Assembly (NCBI GenBank): GCA_030632765.1
Contig: DAOVUC010000042.1
Coordinates: 1-9,828 of the forward strand
Source: Candidatus Dadabacteria bacterium
GTDB lineage: Bacteria > Desulfobacterota_D > UBA1144 > Nemesobacterales > UBA2774
Reading direction: 5' to 3'
Length of the DNA stretch: 9,828 bases
In this document: positions 8,100 through 9,828 of the stretch, piece after piece
How the letters are laid out: every line of letters starts with the position of its first letter
How positions within the stretch are numbered: position 1 is the first letter of the stretch
Notes under the pieces: model-generated
Seen by the model: only the letters and a program-made list of their open reading frames with translations
The model's database searches: none
Told to the model about the DNA's origin: nothing
Made by a program: the position numbers and the translations under genes

Positions 8100-8635
8100 T
8101 TCTCTTCCCCTAAATTATTAGTAAAATCTTCAATAATTCTTTGCTTATCAGATTCGTTTAAATTCTCTTTAATCACTTTCTCCGCAATTGTAAGAGCGAT
8201 TGCAACTACTTCAGACTGAACCTCACGCCTTGCTCTATCAATCTCAAATTGAATAGTGTCTTGAGCTTCTCTTTTGATATTTTCAGACGCAATGTTGGCA
8301 TGTCTCATAATCTCTTCTCTTTCCGTCTCACCCTGTTTACGAATAGCGTCCTTTATATTGTTAATCTCTTGTTCAATCCCTCTCAATTTTTCAGCATACT
8401 CTTCGTATTTCTCTTTGGCCTCTGTGATAGTTTTCTGAGCATGATCGATTTCACTGCTTATTGACCCTTTTCTTGCAACCAAGAAATTTCTCACAGAATC
8501 TTTTAGAAAATATACTAAAACCCCAAGCAAAATAACTAAGTTAACTGTGTGTTCAAAAACAAATCTCCAGTTAAAAACTTGCCCGCCTTCAGAAGCATTA
8601 GTAATCAAAAGGTTTATTATTTCAAAGTCAATCAA
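8078..8635 (-). CDS. atpF: ATP synthase F0 b subunit (peripheral stalk), TTG start
   Basis: Subunit b is a membrane-anchored helix that holds F1 still against the rotor. The 185 residues have one membrane span near 27-45 (VFEHTVNLVILLGVLVYFL), then the arginine-bearing stretch RNFLVARK, then a long charged coiled coil (about 55-150) and the C-terminal delta-binding segment. It differs from the b' product encoded just upstream, so the stalk is expected to be a heterodimer. The start is TTG at 8633-8635, forming a 4-base TTGA overlap with the TGA stop of atpF'. A strong AAGGAGG (8643-8649) lies 7 bases before it, and no ATG occurs in the first part of the frame, so the TTG is well supported. 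Confidence 0.95.
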   Translation of the reverse strand: MIDFEIINLLITNASEGGQVFNWRFVFEHTVNLVILLGVLVYFLKDSVRNFLVARKGSISSEIDHAQKTITEAKEKYEEYAEKLRGIEQEINNIKDAIRKQGETEREEIMRHANIASENIKREAQDTIQFEIDRARREVQSEVVAIALTIAEKVIKENLNESDKQRIIEDFTNNLGEEKWHQSQH

Positions 8636-9150
8636 ATTCTTGCCTCCTTACCCAAAACTCTTGAAGCTATATCTTCAGCTAATTCATCTATATCGCCTTT
8701 TATTTTTTCTTTAATTTCTTGAGTATCGGCCTCAAGCTTAATTTTTGCATCTTCTAGAATAACCTCCGTCTCCTCTCTGGCCTTGCCGATTATGCTGTCA
8801 GCCACAGTTTGCCCCTCTAGTATTATTTTGTTGCGCTCTTCAACAGCCAGCGCTCTGGCCTCGTTTAGCTTCACGTCATATTCTTCTATAATTTCCTCTA
8901 CTCTGACTTCAAGCGCTTGGGCTTCCTCAATAGCTCCTCTTGTGAGTTTATCTCTTCTATCCACAAGATTAAGAAAGGGTTTAAAAACCAGCTTATTAAG
9001 TATAAATATGGCGAGCAAAAATATTGCAATCTGAATAAAAACTGTGTAATTAACACTCAACAAATCATCTGAAGCATAAGCGTTAGTTGCAATACCAATA
9101 ACAAATATCGAAAAATATAAAGTAAAATTTCTTAGTCTATCGAAGTACAT
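8632..9150 (-). CDS. atpF': ATP synthase F0 b' subunit (second peripheral-stalk subunit)
   Basis: This is the partner of b in the peripheral stalk. The 172 residues begin with a hydrophobic stretch (8-23) ending in AYASDD, which looks like a cleavable signal peptide (cleavage after about residue 27). A membrane span follows (35-54), then the typical b' segment VFKPFLNLVDRRDKLTRGAIEEA and a long acidic coiled coil rich in Glu, Ala and Lys. Signal-like N-termini are known in some b' proteins. The ATG at 9148-9150 has AAGGAG (9159-9164) 8 bases upstream. That Shine-Dalgarno shares bases with the TAA stop of the antiporter gene (TAAGGAG), tying atpF' to the preceding gene. Genes for a and c are not next to it, so the F0 rotor and channel must be encoded elsewhere. 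Confidence 0.94.
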   Translation of the reverse strand: MYFDRLRNFTLYFSIFVIGIATNAYASDDLLSVNYTVFIQIAIFLLAIFILNKLVFKPFLNLVDRRDKLTRGAIEEAQALEVRVEEIIEEYDVKLNEARALAVEERNKIILEGQTVADSIIGKAREETEVILEDAKIKLEADTQEIKEKIKGDIDELAEDIASRVLGKEARI

Positions 9151-9162
9151 TATTCTATCTCC

Positions 9163-9828
9163 TTATAATTTCTGCACGGCGTCTTCCGCTGTATCGACAC
9201 CCCTGGCAAACATTATCTTTAAAAGAGGCGGTGCAATAAATGTTGTTAACATAACCATTACTGTTACTGCAGAAAAGAGCCCGGAGGTAAATATTCCGTA
9301 AGTAAGGCCTACCTGGGCAAAAATAAGCCCGACCTCTCCCCTTGGTATCATACCCACTCCAACAACACTCTTGCTTATTCCCTTCTGTAATACCGCAAAT
9401 CCGCTTACAAATTTACCCACTACAGCAACAATGAACAGTACCAAAGCAATTAATAGTATAGGTATGTTTTCCTTAACAAACGGATTAAATACCGAGATAT
9501 CTACAGCAGCTCCGACCATTATAAAGAATATCGGCGTAAAAAAATCCGAAACCGGCTTTACACGCTCCTCAATTGACTTAAATTGATTGGTGTTAGCCAA
9601 CACAAGTCCCGCGGCAAATGCACCCACTATTGGGGCTAAACCTACAAGACTAGCTAGATAAGAAAAAATAAATGCAAATGAGAGGGCGCTTAACAGAAGT
9701 ACTCCTCTAACCTTCATTTTCTCAACAAGATTAAACAACCTCTTAGATGTTAAATTCCCAATTACTATAGCTGCAATAAGAAAACCAAAAGCCTTTAAAA
9801 ATATTATTCCCACACTAGCTGCCGAAAC
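9163..9828 (-). CDS. CPA2-family monovalent cation/proton antiporter, C-terminal part (5' end outside window)
   Basis: This is an inner-membrane exchanger of the sodium/proton or potassium/proton type. The frame is open to the window edge, so the 221 visible residues are only the C-terminal part of the transport domain (families of this type usually have about 380-400 residues). About seven membrane spans are visible, near fragment residues 6-25, 41-60, 62-79, 94-112, 120-143, 155-178 and 180-203. Family marks are GLAPIVGAFAAGLVLA (63-78), VGAAVDISVF (105-114), a buried Lys139 in a span, and GMIPRGEVGLIFAQVGL (159-175). No TrkA-N or other regulatory domain follows; the protein ends with a short acidic tail. 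The ion-coupling acidic pair is off the window, so the ion cannot be assigned. The gene ends 12 bases before atpF' and is probably co-transcribed with the ATP synthase genes. Confidence 0.9.
   Translation of the reverse strand, partial: VSAASVGIIFLKAFGFLIAAIVIGNLTSKRLFNLVEKMKVRGVLLLSALSFAFIFSYLASLVGLAPIVGAFAAGLVLANTNQFKSIEERVKPVSDFFTPIFFIMVGAAVDISVFNPFVKENIPILLIALVLFIVAVVGKFVSGFAVLQKGISKSVVGVGMIPRGEVGLIFAQVGLTYGIFTSGLFSAVTVMVMLTTFIAPPLLKIMFARGVDTAEDAVQKL

Noticed and set aside
7278..9034. Plus-strand frames opposite atpA, atpF and atpF'
   Set aside because: Ser/Leu/Phe-rich antisense products of coiled-coil or conserved genes; no supporting signals.

Overview
The window looks like chromosomal core-genome DNA from a moderately AT-rich free-living bacterium. 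It has two converging gene blocks. The ATP synthase block encodes two different b-type stalk subunits (b' and b) and lacks the a and c subunit genes. That split layout is known from deltaproteobacteria-like (Desulfobacterota-type) lineages, Aquificae and photosynthetic bacteria. A TrmD with a second SPOUT methyltransferase domain, and a short Lys/Thr/Pro-rich histone H1-like protein, fit a deep-branching Gram-negative lineage of that broad kind. This placement is inference, because no rRNA or other taxonomic marker is present. No mobile element, CRISPR array or tRNA gene was seen.

Left block, plus strand. The 3' two-thirds of a fused trmD (tRNA m1G37 methyltransferase plus a second SPOUT RNA methyltransferase domain) runs into rplS (ribosomal protein L19, with an acidic low-complexity tail) and ends in a good intrinsic terminator. 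Next comes a stretch of about 350 bases without a gene but with much secondary-structure potential. It holds two copies of a 15-base dyad that differ by paired, compensating changes, and a GC-rich cluster in which two 5' arms compete for one 3' arm. It leads into a gene for a 135-residue basic, histone H1-like protein.

Right block, minus strand. The order in transcription is: end of a CPA2-type cation/proton antiporter, atpF' (b'), atpF (b), atpH (delta), atpA (alpha), atpG (gamma), atpD (beta), atpC (epsilon), then an ECHDC3-like crotonase-fold gene. Gaps are short, and several stop and start signals overlap, so the antiporter and all seven ATP synthase genes are probably one transcript. The crotonase gene follows after about 110 bases and has a candidate promoter of its own.

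The points most worth a second look are these. The epsilon subunit consists only of its N-terminal beta-sandwich, with no inhibitory C-terminal helices. A perfect hairpin upstream of atpG may bring a distant Shine-Dalgarno sequence to its start codon. The crotonase homologue lacks both catalytic glutamates. The TrmD fusion has lost a usually conserved motif in its tRNA-binding domain. The compensating dyads lie upstream of the H1-like gene. No wholly new multi-gene system is evident.
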